Positions 8,787 to 17,432 of a stretch of DNA of 64,000 nt are shown here, one piece after another. The notes below the pieces were generated by a model. That model made no database searches. It was not told where the DNA came from and worked only from the letters and a program-made list of their open reading frames with translations. This DNA comes from Hyphomonadaceae bacterium (GTDB lineage Bacteria; Pseudomonadota; Alphaproteobacteria; Caulobacterales; Aquidulcibacteraceae), in assembly GCA_019753175.1 (NCBI GenBank), contig JAIELK010000010.1, forward strand, positions 62,001 through 126,000, given 5' to 3'. Each line of letters starts with the position of its first letter. Position 1 is the stretch's first letter. The position numbers were made by a program, and so were the translations under genes.

Positions 8787-10223
8787 TCACCGCCACGCCC
8801 GGCTCCGCTCGCGGATGTAGCGCTTCACAGCTTCCGCATCCGCCGGCAGCGTGTCGAACTCCTCCTCTCGCTCGAACAGATCGGCGCACTTGGCCGGCAG
8901 CTGCGGACGCACGCCGGTCGCGCGCTCGACGGTGTCGGGGAATTTGGCGGGATGGGCGGTGGCGAGAAATACAATCGGCGCGGTGCCCATCGTGCTCGCA
9001 CGTGAAGCAAGGCCCACTGCTGTGTGAGGGCACAGCAACTGATCATCCTCGGCGCTATTCCTCATTGCGCCCAACGTCTCTTCATCCGTCACCGCGCCGG
9101 CGCGGAACTGCGCGCGCAGCATTTCAAGTGCTGGCGCGGGTATATCGAAGCCACCGGTTTGAGTCAGCTGCGCATAGAGACGGTTGACGTGATCGCCGTC
9201 GCGACCAAGGGCCTCGAACAGGATGCGCTCGAAATTGGAAGCGACCTGTATATCCATGGCCGGCGACAGGGTCGCCTTCGATGCGACGCGCTCATAGCGA
9301 CCGGTGGTCAGGGCGCGGCATAAGATGTCGTTGTCATTGACGGCAATTCCTAATGTGCCGACGGGTGCGCCCATCTGTTTGGCCACCCACCCCGAGTACG
9401 CATCGCCGAAGTTTCCCGTCGGCACGACGAAGCTCACTGGTCCGTGCGCGCCCAGGATGTGCGCTGCGATCTGGAAGTACACCGATTGCGCAACGATGCG
9501 GGCCCAGTTGATCGAATTGACGGCTGAAAGTTGGGCGCGACTGGCGAAGTCAGCATCGGCGAACAGAACTTTCACGAGAGCCTGACAAGTATCGAAATCA
9601 CCGTCGATCTCGATCACAAAGACGTTGCTGGCACGCGAGGTGGTCATGAAGCGCCGCTGCACTTCAGAGACACGGCCCTTGGGCGTTAACACGAACAGAT
9701 CAAGGCGTCCGCGATCTTTCAGCGCTTCAACCGCCGCGCCGCCGGTATCCCCGGATGTAGCGCACACGACGGTCAGGCGCTGGTCTCGGCGCGTAAGGGC
9801 CAGATCGTAGATTGGCCCGATCAGCTGCATCGCCACGTCCTTGAAGGACAGTGAAGGGCCATGGAAAAGCTCAAGCATCCACATGCCCGGACCGATCTGA
9901 CGCAAGGGCGTCACCGCAATGGGCCACTTTGGCCGCCAGTGCTCATCATCGGGATTTGAAGGGGCTGCGATATACGCGGCGTTGCACAGCGTTACAGCGC
10001 CGCCGTCTTCCCACCCAATGTCGCCTTCCGCGAACGAGACAAGCGATCGGATAGCCGCGCAGTTGTAATGGCCGATCGCCGCGGTCCTTGACGACAATTT
10101 ATGCGCTGGACCGGCCGGCCAGCTCTCCGGCACATAGAGCCCGCCGTCGGGCGCCATGCCGTTGAGCACAGCGTCCAGGAACGAGACTGGCGGCGCTTGT
10201 CCGCGTGTCGAGATGTAGCGCAT
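8787..10223 (-). CDS. thrC: Threonine synthase
   Basis: 478 residues from the ATG at 10223, which overlaps the SURF1 stop by one base (TGATG); the track start at 10319 lies inside SURF1. It is a PLP enzyme converting O-phosphohomoserine to threonine. The N-terminal MRYISTRG and APDGGLYVPE are typical of the long bacterial/fungal class, Lys128 in SLSFKDVA is the expected Schiff-base lysine, and CATSGDTGGAA binds the PLP phosphate. Homoserine dehydrogenase (hom) of the same pathway is in this window but 37 kb away. Linkage to the oxidase cluster is conserved in Caulobacterales rather than functional. Confidence 0.96.
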   Translation of the reverse strand: MRYISTRGQAPPVSFLDAVLNGMAPDGGLYVPESWPAGPAHKLSSRTAAIGHYNCAAIRSLVSFAEGDIGWEDGGAVTLCNAAYIAAPSNPDDEHWRPKWPIAVTPLRQIGPGMWMLELFHGPSLSFKDVAMQLIGPIYDLALTRRDQRLTVVCATSGDTGGAAVEALKDRGRLDLFVLTPKGRVSEVQRRFMTTSRASNVFVIEIDGDFDTCQALVKVLFADADFASRAQLSAVNSINWARIVAQSVYFQIAAHILGAHGPVSFVVPTGNFGDAYSGWVAKQMGAPVGTLGIAVNDNDILCRALTTGRYERVASKATLSPAMDIQVASNFERILFEALGRDGDHVNRLYAQLTQTGGFDIPAPALEMLRAQFRAGAVTDEETLGAMRNSAEDDQLLCPHTAVGLASRASTMGTAPIVFLATAHPAKFPDTVERATGVRPQLPAKCADLFEREEEFDTLPADAEAVKRYIRERSRAWR

Positions 10224-10915
10224 CAATCCTCGCGCGCGCGCGCGCGGCCAAAGCTCAGCCGCCCGACGCTGGCATGATACGCGAAGTAAACCACAAGCAG
10301 CACCAGCGCGAGCCCCCACCAGGTGACGGCGTAGCCAAGGTGCCGCTCCGGCGGCAGCGGATCGGCGCCCGGCGCCAGCGCGAAGGGATTGCGCGCGGCG
10401 CGCCCGTCGGCCCCGACATAGGCGCTCGCAATGTAATAGTTGGCGACGTTTTGCAGCCCACCGTTGCGTCCCATAGCGGCAAGGTCGATCGCGAACCAGA
10501 GCCGCTGCAGCGGCCGCGGCGCCAAGGTCAGTGCGCCCGGCGCTTCGGGCCGGATCGACGCGCCCGAGATCGGCGCGCCGAGTCTCAGCGCCGCCGGCAC
10601 GCGCACTTCGTCGGGGTTTGGCGGCTCGACGCCGGCGATGAAGTCAGCGTCGACAAAGACGACGGTCTCGCCGTGCTCGACCGGCGCGAACACGCGCCAG
10701 CCTTGCTCGCGTGTGTCGCTGCGCACGCCGTAGACGAACTGGATGGCGCCAGCGATGGGCTGATAGCGCTCGATCGTCATCTCCGCGACCGGCTCGCTGG
10801 CCGCCGCCATCTTGCGTTCGTAACGCTGCCATTGCCAGTGACCGAGCAGGATCAGCACCGCCAGCGACACTATGCTGAGCGCCGTCATCACCCAATACGG
10901 ACGAAAACGGATCAT
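10223..10915 (-). CDS. SURF1 family cytochrome oxidase assembly protein
   Basis: 230 residues from the ATG at 10915. It has the SURF1 layout: one membrane helix near the N-terminus (MTALSIVSLAVLILLGHWQW), a periplasmic domain, and a second helix near the C-terminus (WWGLALVLLVVYFAYH). FAPVEHGETVVFVDADFI and the ...LGYAVTWWGLAL end are family-like. SURF1 helps insert heme a into subunit I of aa3 oxidase. It overlaps DUF983 upstream by 4 nt (ATGA) and thrC downstream by 1 nt, so all three are likely one coupled transcript. The 5' extension in the track is an out-of-frame read through DUF983. Confidence 0.93.
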   Translation of the reverse strand: MIRFRPYWVMTALSIVSLAVLILLGHWQWQRYERKMAAASEPVAEMTIERYQPIAGAIQFVYGVRSDTREQGWRVFAPVEHGETVVFVDADFIAGVEPPNPDEVRVPAALRLGAPISGASIRPEAPGALTLAPRPLQRLWFAIDLAAMGRNGGLQNVANYYIASAYVGADGRAARNPFALAPGADPLPPERHLGYAVTWWGLALVLLVVYFAYHASVGRLSFGRARARED

Positions 10916-11277
10916 TCGAGATCGTCCACTGTAGCTTGACGGGCATTGTGCGCCCACTGAAGCGCAAACAGCAGCGACTTCAGCACCGGCAGCAGAGTGA
11001 CACACAGCGCCACAGCCGCACCCATGGAGGTTGTGAGCGCGAGCCATCCCGGCAGATTGAGCCCGAACTGGAGCACGATCAACAGGGGCGCTACGATCGC
11101 ACCGACAATCAAGATCACGAATACGGCAGGCCCGTCGCCGCTGTCAGCGCTGCCGAAGTCGGCGCCACAGGCACCGCAGCAGTCGCGAAACTTGAGATAG
11201 CCCTCGAAGACCTCACCGTGGCCACACTGCGGGCATCGCTGCCGAAGCCCCGCGCGCCATGCGGAGTGCGTGCTCAC
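10912..11277 (-). CDS. DUF983 membrane protein of the cytochrome oxidase cluster
   Basis: 121 residues from a GTG start that overlaps the ctaE stop (GTGA); the longer track ORF is a shadow inside ctaE. The N-terminal zinc-ribbon-like pairs CPQCG and CGACG are followed by two adjacent membrane helices (VFVILIVGAIVAPLLIVLQF and LTTSMGAAVALCVTLLPVL). DUF983 proteins are regularly found between ctaE and SURF1 in alphaproteobacteria; a role in metal handling or oxidase assembly is likely from context but unproven. Confidence 0.9.
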   Translation of the reverse strand: MSTHSAWRAGLRQRCPQCGHGEVFEGYLKFRDCCGACGADFGSADSGDGPAVFVILIVGAIVAPLLIVLQFGLNLPGWLALTTSMGAAVALCVTLLPVLKSLLFALQWAHNARQATVDDLE

Positions 11278-12176
11278 TGCATTGTCAGGTACGGCACCAC
11301 GTAGACGAAGGTGAACAAGAACAGCCACACCACATCGACGAAGTGCCAGTACCACGCCGCCGCTTCCAGCCCGAAATGCTTCTGCGGCGTGAAGTGCCCC
11401 ATCAGCAACCGCAACAAGCAGACCGAAAGGAAGATGGTGCCGATGATCACATGGAAGCCGTGGAAGCCGGTCGCCATGAAGAATGATGCGCCATACAGAG
11501 TGGCGTTCGTGGTTTCGCCCTGATTGCCGAAGGCGAAGCCGGCGATGGGATACTCGACGCCGAACTGCACCCAAGTAAAAACAGCCCCGAGCAGTACAGT
11601 GAGCAACAGCCCGAGCCGCGCGCCGTTGCGGTCACCCTGCTGCAGCGCATGGTGAGCCCACGTCACCGTCGTGCCCGACAGCAACAGGATCAGCGTGTTG
11701 ATGAGCGGCAGATGGAAGGGATCGAACGCTTCCACGCCCGGCGGTGGCCAATTGGCCCAGGCCTGCGCCGTCGCTTCATCCCAAGTCGGCACTGACCACG
11801 CCGCGCGATGCTCGTGAAAGATGGCCAGTTCGAAGAACACCCAAAACCACGCGACGAAGAACATCACTTCGGAAGCGATGAACAGGATCATGCCGTAGCG
11901 AAGTCCGACATCGACGACGGGTGTGTGATCGCCCTGGCGGCTCTCTTTGATCACATCGCCCCACCAGCCGATGCAGGTGGTCACAAGAATACCCATGCCG
12001 ATGAGGAACAGCGTCCATTGGCCTTGGCTTAGGAAGAAGTTGCCCTCCTCCGCTGTCAGCCCGCGCATCAGCACGACAGCGCCGATGGCCGTCACCAGCG
12101 CGCCCACCGAGCCCACGAAGGGCCACGGGCTGGGATTCACCAAGTGATAATCGTGTTTGACCTCGCCGTGCGCCAT
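11274..12176 (-). CDS. ctaE: Cytochrome c oxidase subunit III
   Basis: 300 residues from the ATG at 12176 (a GTG six codons upstream is an alternative). Seven membrane helices are visible, with the classic segments HEHRAAW, GFHGFHVIIGT and the C-terminal AAAWYWHFVDVVWLFLF. Subunit III stabilises the aa3 oxidase core and its proton uptake. The gene lies 57 nt downstream of ctaG and overlaps DUF983 by 4 nt. Confidence 0.97.
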   Translation of the reverse strand: MAHGEVKHDYHLVNPSPWPFVGSVGALVTAIGAVVLMRGLTAEEGNFFLSQGQWTLFLIGMGILVTTCIGWWGDVIKESRQGDHTPVVDVGLRYGMILFIASEVMFFVAWFWVFFELAIFHEHRAAWSVPTWDEATAQAWANWPPPGVEAFDPFHLPLINTLILLLSGTTVTWAHHALQQGDRNGARLGLLLTVLLGAVFTWVQFGVEYPIAGFAFGNQGETTNATLYGASFFMATGFHGFHVIIGTIFLSVCLLRLLMGHFTPQKHFGLEAAAWYWHFVDVVWLFLFTFVYVVPYLTMQ

Positions 12177-12233
12177 GTTCGCCCTCGCCTCCACCGCCGC
12201 ACTTAGCGCAGCCGCAGGTTCATGCCAATTGCT

Positions 12234-12797
12234 TCAGCTCGCACCATCGCCAATCGCGGGACCGTTGACGGAACGAAAGAAGGTGTAAGACAGCGTGATC
12301 GTGCCCAAGCCGCTGGTGTCTGGATCGGAGACCAGCTCCGGATCGACAAAGAAAACCACGGGAAGATCGGTGGTCTCGCCCGGCGCGAGCACGCGGTCCT
12401 GGAAGCAGAAGCACTCGATCTTAGCGAAATACTGGCCGGCGATATGCGGGGTGACGTTGTAGGTCGCGCGCGCGATGACCGGCTCGTCGCTGGTATTGCG
12501 CACGGTGTAGAAGGCAAGCCCCGTCTCACCGATGCGCAGCGTCTCGGCGTTTTGCTTCGGTGCGAATTCCACTGGCAGTTCGGGCGCGGTGTTTGCGTCG
12601 AAGCGCACTTCGATACGCCGGTCGAGCGCCTGCGCGGGCGCGGTCTCCGCCGTCTGCGTCGTGCCGCCATAACCGGTGATGCGGCAGAACGCTTCGTAGA
12701 GCGGGACGGCGGCGAAGGCCATGCCGGTCATACCCGCCACAGCGACAATGACGATGATGGCCGTCAGGCGTTTCTTCTTTTCGATTTGCTCGATCAT
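12234..12797 (-). CDS. ctaG: Cytochrome c oxidase assembly protein CtaG/Cox11
   Basis: 187 residues. One N-terminal membrane anchor (LTAIIVIVAVAGMTGMAFAAVPLY) is followed by FCRITGYGGTTQ and a periplasmic immunoglobulin-like domain with the copper-binding pair CFCFQ, all hallmarks of Cox11. It delivers copper to CuB in subunit I. The start ATG overlaps the stop of the 50-residue gene upstream (ATGA). Confidence 0.96.
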   Translation of the reverse strand: MIEQIEKKKRLTAIIVIVAVAGMTGMAFAAVPLYEAFCRITGYGGTTQTAETAPAQALDRRIEVRFDANTAPELPVEFAPKQNAETLRIGETGLAFYTVRNTSDEPVIARATYNVTPHIAGQYFAKIECFCFQDRVLAPGETTDLPVVFFVDPELVSDPDTSGLGTITLSYTFFRSVNGPAIGDGAS

Positions 12798-12946
12798 AGC
12801 GGGCGCTCCAGCACCGCGCCGCCCAGCTGCGCCAGGGTGATGGCGAACACCAGAACCACGAATGCAACGATCGCAAGTGCAATCCAGAGATTGCGCCGCT
12901 GGCGAGCGCGAAGTTCTTCAGGCGTCAGGGTCACTGGCACACTCAT
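12794..12946 (-). CDS. 50-residue single-helix membrane protein between ctaB and ctaG (CoxF-like)
   Basis: Not visible as its own line in the ORF track. The ATG at 12946 overlaps the ctaB stop (ATGA) and its stop overlaps the ctaG ATG (ATGA). The peptide has a charged N-terminus ([13 protein letters not shown]) and one helix ([21 protein letters not shown]). Similar tiny proteins sit at this spot in many alphaproteobacterial oxidase operons and are annotated CoxF or hypothetical. Coupling on both sides supports a real gene; its role in oxidase assembly is inference. Confidence 0.85.
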   Translation of the reverse strand: MSVPVTLTPEELRARQRRNLWIALAIVAFVVLVFAITLAQLGGAVLERPL

Positions 12947-13905
12947 ACTCCGAGCCCCCGCTCGACCAACAGAGCCGCAAACAGCGTAAATAGGTATAGG
13001 ATCGAGAAGCCGAACAGGTCTCGCGCCGGCTTGTTCTGCGCTGCATCGCTTTCGCCTGCGCGGGAACTGAGCACGCGCAACGCCAACGCTACAAAAGCAA
13101 CGCCGCCAAGCGCAGACAACACACCGTACAATGTGCCGCCGAGCCCGCTCAGCACTGGCGCAAAACCGAGCGGGGCCAACAGCAGCGAATAGGCGAAGAT
13201 GTGCAGGCGCGTCGTCTGCGCGCCGCTCGTGACGGGTAGCATCGGCACCCGGGCAGCGGCGTAGTCCTCTTTCTGCAACAGTGACAGCGCCCAGAAGTGC
13301 GGCGGGGTCCAGAAGAAGATGATGGCGACCAGCAACCACGCATCAAGCGAGAGCGCGCCGGTCTTCGCCGCCCAGGCGATCGCCGGCGGCAAGGCGCCCG
13401 CCAAGCCCCCGATGACGATGTTCTGCGGTGTCGAGCGCTTCAGCCACATCGTGTAAACGACGGCGTAGAAGAAGATCGTGAAGGCCAGCAGCGCGGCGGC
13501 CAGCGGTCCGGCCGCCAGTTGCATCGTGACCACCGACAGAGCCGACAACGTCAGCCCGAGCATCAAGGCTTCTTCACGCGCCACCCGGCCCGACGGAATC
13601 GGGCGCGCGCGGGTGCGAGTCATCACCGCGTCGATGTCGGCGTCGAACCACATGTTGAGCGCGCCTGAGCCGCCCGCGCCAATGGCGATGGCGAGAATTG
13701 CCGCGAACCCGAGCACCGCGTCGCCCTGACCGGGCGCAGCCACATAACCGACCAGCGCCGTGAACACGACAAGGCTCATCACGCGCGGCTTGAGGAGCGC
13801 GATGTAGTCACCGGTGGACGCGATCCCGCCCTTCTCCCCCGTGAGGGGGAGAAGGGGGCCCGGAGGGCCGGATGAGGGGGTGGAGCCTAGATCTGCGCTC
13901 TGCAT
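12943..13905 (-). CDS. ctaB: Protoheme IX farnesyltransferase (heme O synthase)
   Basis: 320 residues, a multi-helix UbiA-superfamily prenyltransferase. [15 protein letters not shown] supplies the first aspartate-rich motif, and [18 protein letters not shown] and [11 protein letters not shown] are typical of CtaB. It transfers farnesyl from FPP to heme b, giving heme O. Oddity: the only in-frame standard start is the ATG at 13905, and residues about 9-26 are encoded by repeat element copy 1 (13829-13880). Normal homology begins only around [10 protein letters not shown], so the element seems to have replaced the original N-terminus. It is co-directional with ctaD, with 94 nt carrying a second element between them. 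Confidence 0.95.
   Translation of the reverse strand: MQSADLGSTPSSGPPGPLLPLTGEKGGIASTGDYIALLKPRVMSLVVFTALVGYVAAPGQGDAVLGFAAILAIAIGAGGSGALNMWFDADIDAVMTRTRARPIPSGRVAREEALMLGLTLSALSVVTMQLAAGPLAAALLAFTIFFYAVVYTMWLKRSTPQNIVIGGLAGALPPAIAWAAKTGALSLDAWLLVAIIFFWTPPHFWALSLLQKEDYAAARVPMLPVTSGAQTTRLHIFAYSLLLAPLGFAPVLSGLGGTLYGVLSALGGVAFVALALRVLSSRAGESDAAQNKPARDLFGFSILYLFTLFAALLVERGLGV
13829..13880 (-). repeat. Palindromic repeat element, copy 1 (inside the ctaB N-terminus)
   Basis: Read on the minus strand: CCCCCTCATCC, a small GC hairpin (GGCCC-tcc-GGGCC), then a larger hairpin with arms CCCTTCTCCCCC and GGGGGAGAAGGG (12 bp, 4-nt loop). It has the same order of parts as copy 2 but lies in the opposite orientation. 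Such elements resemble the intergenic palindromic repeats common in alphaproteobacterial genomes. Confidence 0.85.
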
Positions 13906-13928
13906 CGATGAAGTGCACTCTTGTTGAG

Positions 13929-13992
13929 GCGCCCCCTCATCCGTCGGCTACGCCGACACCTTCTCCCCCCGCGAGGGGGAGAAGGAGGCGCC
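13929..13992 (+). repeat. Palindromic repeat element, copy 2 (ctaD-ctaB intergenic)
   Basis: CCCCCTCATCC is followed by GTCGGC-tac-GCCGAC and then CCTTCTCCCCC / GGGGGAGAAGG (11-bp stem). The small hairpin differs in sequence from copy 1 but keeps its pairing, a compensated pattern. The octamer GAGGCGCC occurs at both edges (13926-13933 and 13985-13992). The element starts 7 nt past the ctaD stop, and as RNA could fold as a processing or stabilising hairpin between ctaD and ctaB. Confidence 0.85.
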
Positions 13993-13999
13993 TCGTCCT

Positions 14000-15670
14000 C
14001 TAGTGATGCTTGTCCGGCTTGATCACCGGAAGCTCGTTGAACTGGTGGAACGGCGGCGGCGAAGACAATGTCCACTCCAGTGTCGTCGCGCCCTCGCCCC
14101 ATGGATTGGCGCCCGCCTTGCGACGGACGATGAACATTTCAGCCAGCACAACAAGGAACACCAGCACGCCGACGGCGGTAATGACGTACCCGATCGAGGA
14201 GATCTGGTTCCAGTAGGTGAACGCCTCCGGATAATCGATGTAGCGGCGCGGCATGCCCTGCAATCCAAGGAAATGCTGCGGGAAGAAGATAATGTTCACG
14301 CCGATGAACATGATCCAGAACTGCAGCCCGGCCAGGAATCCGTTGTAGCGGTACCCGCTCATCTTCGGAATCCAGTAGAAGAAGCCCGCGAAGATGGCGA
14401 ACACGGCCCCAAGCGACAGCACGTAGTGGAAGTGCGCCACAACGTAATAGGTGTCGTGCAAATACGTATCGATACCGGAGTTCGCCAGCACGACCCCGGT
14501 GACCCCGCCAACGGTGAACAGGAAGATGAAGCCGATCGCCCAGAGCATCGGCACTTTGAACTCGATGGAGCCGCCCCACATGGTGGCGATCCACGAGAAT
14601 ATCTTGATGCCGGTCGGCACGGCGATAACCATCGTCGCGGCGACGAAATAGGCTTCGAGGTCGAGGCCCATGCCTACCGTGTACATGTGGTGCGCCCACA
14701 CGATGAAGCCGATGAAGCCGATCGCCACCATGGCGTAGGCCATGCCAAGATAGCCAAACACCGGTTTGCGGGAAAACGTCGACACGATCTGACTGATCAT
14801 GCCAAAGCCCGGCAGAATGAGGATGTACACCTCGGGGTGGCCGAAGAACCAGAACAGGTGCTGGTACATCACTGGATCGCCGCCGCCGGCCGCCTCGAAG
14901 AATTGCGTGCCGAAGTTGCGGTCAGTCAGCAGCATAGTGATGGCGCCGGCAAGCACCGGTAGCGCCAGCACCAGGAGCCACACAGTCACCAGGATCGACC
15001 AGACAAACAGCGGCATGCGGTGCATGGTCATGCCGGGCGCACGCATGTTGAAGATCGTCGTGATGAAGTTGATCGCGCCGAGAATCGAGGAGGCGCCGGC
15101 AATGTGAAGCGACAGGATCAAGAGATCCATCGACGGGCCGCTATGGTGTGTCGCCACAGTCGACAATGGCGCATACAACGTCCAGCCGCCTCCGAAGCCA
15201 AAGAACTCGCCGTTGCCAGGAACAAACATCGAGAGCAGCGCGAGCGTGAACGACGCCGGCAGCAGCCAAAACGAGATATTGTTCATGCGCGGGAACGCCA
15301 TATCGGGCGCCCCGATCATGATCGGCACGAACCAGTTGCCAAAACCGCCGATCATCGCCGGCATGACCATGAAGAAGATCATGATCAGGCCGTGCATGGT
15401 GACCGCCACGTTGTAACCGTGACTGCTGTCCATGTGGAGCCACGCAGTGATCGGCGCGCCTTCGGCAAACACTTGAACGCCCGGCTCAGTCAGTTCCCAA
15501 CGAATGAGGCCCGACAGCGCGCCGCCGATCAGGCCGGCGATAATGGCGAACACAAGATACATCGTGCCGATGTCCTTGTGGTTGGTTGAATAGACCCAAC
15601 GCTTCCAGTCGTAGAGGCTCGGGCGATGGTCTTCGTGATGACCTGCGGTGTGCGCGGCTTCGTGCGTCAT
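14000..15670 (-). CDS. ctaD: Cytochrome c oxidase subunit I
   Basis: 556 residues with twelve predicted membrane helices. [15 protein letters not shown] near the N-terminus, [13 protein letters not shown] (CuB histidine and the cross-linked tyrosine region), WAHHMYTVG and [13 protein letters not shown] (heme a and a3 ligands) identify the catalytic subunit of an aa3-type oxidase. It reduces oxygen and pumps protons in the inner membrane. It starts 12 nt after the ctaC stop. Confidence 0.98.
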   Translation of the reverse strand: MTHEAAHTAGHHEDHRPSLYDWKRWVYSTNHKDIGTMYLVFAIIAGLIGGALSGLIRWELTEPGVQVFAEGAPITAWLHMDSSHGYNVAVTMHGLIMIFFMVMPAMIGGFGNWFVPIMIGAPDMAFPRMNNISFWLLPASFTLALLSMFVPGNGEFFGFGGGWTLYAPLSTVATHHSGPSMDLLILSLHIAGASSILGAINFITTIFNMRAPGMTMHRMPLFVWSILVTVWLLVLALPVLAGAITMLLTDRNFGTQFFEAAGGGDPVMYQHLFWFFGHPEVYILILPGFGMISQIVSTFSRKPVFGYLGMAYAMVAIGFIGFIVWAHHMYTVGMGLDLEAYFVAATMVIAVPTGIKIFSWIATMWGGSIEFKVPMLWAIGFIFLFTVGGVTGVVLANSGIDTYLHDTYYVVAHFHYVLSLGAVFAIFAGFFYWIPKMSGYRYNGFLAGLQFWIMFIGVNIIFFPQHFLGLQGMPRRYIDYPEAFTYWNQISSIGYVITAVGVLVFLVVLAEMFIVRRKAGANPWGEGATTLEWTLSSPPPFHQFNELPVIKPDKHH

Positions 15671-15682
15671 TGCTGCTGATCC

Positions 15683-16564
15683 TTAGCGCGTCGGATTGCC
15701 GGCAGGCGCCGGCTGCGGCGTTGTCGGAGCGGTTTCAGGCGCTTGCGCCGGACTTCCCGCCGCCGCCAAGGAACCACCCTGCGCTTCCACCCATCGGTCG
15801 AACTCCTCGCGGGAGACTATGCGGATTTCGACCGGCATGTAGGCGTGATTGACGCCGCACAATTCAGAGCACTGGCCGTAGACCACCGTGCCGGGCGGCG
15901 CGAGATTGGAATCGACGTTGAACCAGCCCTCGTTCACCCGCCCCATAATCGCGTCTTCCTTGAAGCCGAAGGCAGGCACCGCGAAGGAGTGGATGACATC
16001 GTTGGACGTCACCAGGACGCGCACCGTGGTATCCACCGGGACGTACAGCGGCGCATCAGTCGCCAGCAAATAGGGGCGGCCCTCCGCGCGCGCGGTTGCT
16101 TCGTCGAGCATATTCGAGGTGAACTGGACACCGAGATCCGGGTATTCGAAGTCCCATCGCCAGGAATTGCCGGTGACCTTCAGCGTAAGTTCAGCCGGTG
16201 GGATGCGTTCTTGCTGAAACAGCAAAGGGAAGGACTTCCAGGCAATGGCGACCAGTATGAGCACCGGCACAACGGTCCAAAGCACTTCCACGGCGATGTT
16301 ATGAGTGAACTTGCGAGGGGTTGGGTTGACCCGGCGATTGTACCGCACAATCACCCAGAGCAGCAGCGCTAGCACGAGTACCGAAATGGCCACTATGATC
16401 CACAAGATGAAGGTGTGGAATTCGTGGACGTCCTGCATGATCTGCGTCGCGGGCGGTTGCAGATCGATCCCGCGGTCATGCGGCTGCCCAACAGCCGCCC
16501 AAGCCGACGCGCCCGCGAGCGCTGCGCCCGCCGCAGCCGCCGCGATCATAGCCCCTCGCTTCAA
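15683..16564 (-). CDS. ctaC: Cytochrome c oxidase subunit II
   Basis: 293 residues from a TTG at 16564, preferred over the ATG at 16549 because GAGGAGG lies 7 nt upstream and it adds a KR-charged start to the signal peptide. After the signal sequence come two membrane helices and a cupredoxin domain with the CuA site GQCSELCGVNHAYMPVE, which accepts electrons from cytochrome c. The C-terminal 35 residues are an Ala/Pro/Thr-rich tail without clear function. First gene of the oxidase cluster; its promoter should lie in the 131-nt gap shared with the divergent TPR gene. Confidence 0.97.
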   Translation of the reverse strand: MKRGAMIAAAAAGAALAGASAWAAVGQPHDRGIDLQPPATQIMQDVHEFHTFILWIIVAISVLVLALLLWVIVRYNRRVNPTPRKFTHNIAVEVLWTVVPVLILVAIAWKSFPLLFQQERIPPAELTLKVTGNSWRWDFEYPDLGVQFTSNMLDEATARAEGRPYLLATDAPLYVPVDTTVRVLVTSNDVIHSFAVPAFGFKEDAIMGRVNEGWFNVDSNLAPPGTVVYGQCSELCGVNHAYMPVEIRIVSREEFDRWVEAQGGSLAAAGSPAQAPETAPTTPQPAPAGNPTR

Positions 16565-16695
16565 GCTCTCGCCTCCTCAAGAAACAGCATCGGTATGGCG
16601 CGCTCCGCCAGCCGAGCCTATAGTCGCCAGGCGCGGCATACGACCGCGCCCGAGGTTTTTGGCCCGTCACCGACCTATTCAACGAGGGTGCTAGC

Positions 16696-17343
16696 ATGAG
16701 CCGCGCTTGGCTTCCAAGGCGCTTCTGGGCCGTTATGGCGGCGTTGGTAGCCGCCTCGGCGGCGCTTGCGGCGCCGGCTGCTTCCGCGCAGGACCCAACC
16801 GCCGATCCTAGGTCCGTCACCGTGTTGGGATCGACGCCACACGCTCGCCGCTGCAACGCCGCCCTGGCCGAGGGCGATTCCTCCGACCGCGCTGTCAGCT
16901 ATTGCGAACGTGCACTTGCCTACCCGCGCCTGAGCGATGACGCCAAGGCCCAGTTGGAAATCAATGTCGGCGTCATGCGCATGCGCCGTGGCGAACACCT
17001 CGTCGCGATCCAGCATTTCGATGCGGCGCTGGCGCTGACGCCCAACCACGCCGAAGCCTTTATGAACCGAGGCGCAGCGCAGGTGCAGATCCGTGATTAC
17101 GGCCTCGCGATCGCGTCGCTGACGGAAGCGCTCAGTCTCGGGGTGACAGAACCGCACAAGGCTTACTTCAACCGCGGAGTCGCCCGGGAAAGCATGGGCG
17201 ATTTGAGGGGCGCCTTCGAGGACTACACCACGGCGCTTGAGATCCAGCCCGACTGGGGCCCCGCCAACGCCGAACTGGCCCGGTTCGCCCGAGGCCGCCG
17301 GGAAAACCTGGCCAACCGGCTGGGCGAAACCACGAACCAATAG
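16696..17343 (+). CDS. Secreted tetratricopeptide-repeat protein
   Basis: 215 residues. A signal peptide (VMAALVAASAALAAPAASAQ) precedes three to four TPR units between residues 75 and 200, for example HLVAIQHFDAALALTPNHAEAFMNRG and the AYFNRGVARESMGD unit. TPR arrays bind partner proteins, and this one is probably periplasmic. Two cysteines (RRCNAAL, SYCERAL) near the N-terminus could form a disulfide. It is divergent from ctaC and about 90 nt ahead of tldD; no specific function can be assigned. Confidence 0.82.
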   Translation: MSRAWLPRRFWAVMAALVAASAALAAPAASAQDPTADPRSVTVLGSTPHARRCNAALAEGDSSDRAVSYCERALAYPRLSDDAKAQLEINVGVMRMRRGEHLVAIQHFDAALALTPNHAEAFMNRGAAQVQIRDYGLAIASLTEALSLGVTEPHKAYFNRGVARESMGDLRGAFEDYTTALEIQPDWGPANAELARFARGRRENLANRLGETTNQ

Positions 17344-17432
17344 CGGTGAAGGCCGAATCCGCCGCTTTGTGACCGCGCAGGCGCTGCATGGCGCACCTAT
17401 ATCTCTGTCCAACGCCGAAGAAGTGAGGATCC

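Noticed and set aside
7697-9187. 496-residue plus-strand ORF
   Set aside because: Antisense to the M16 peptidase and thrC; it has no recognisable motif and an arginine-rich composition.
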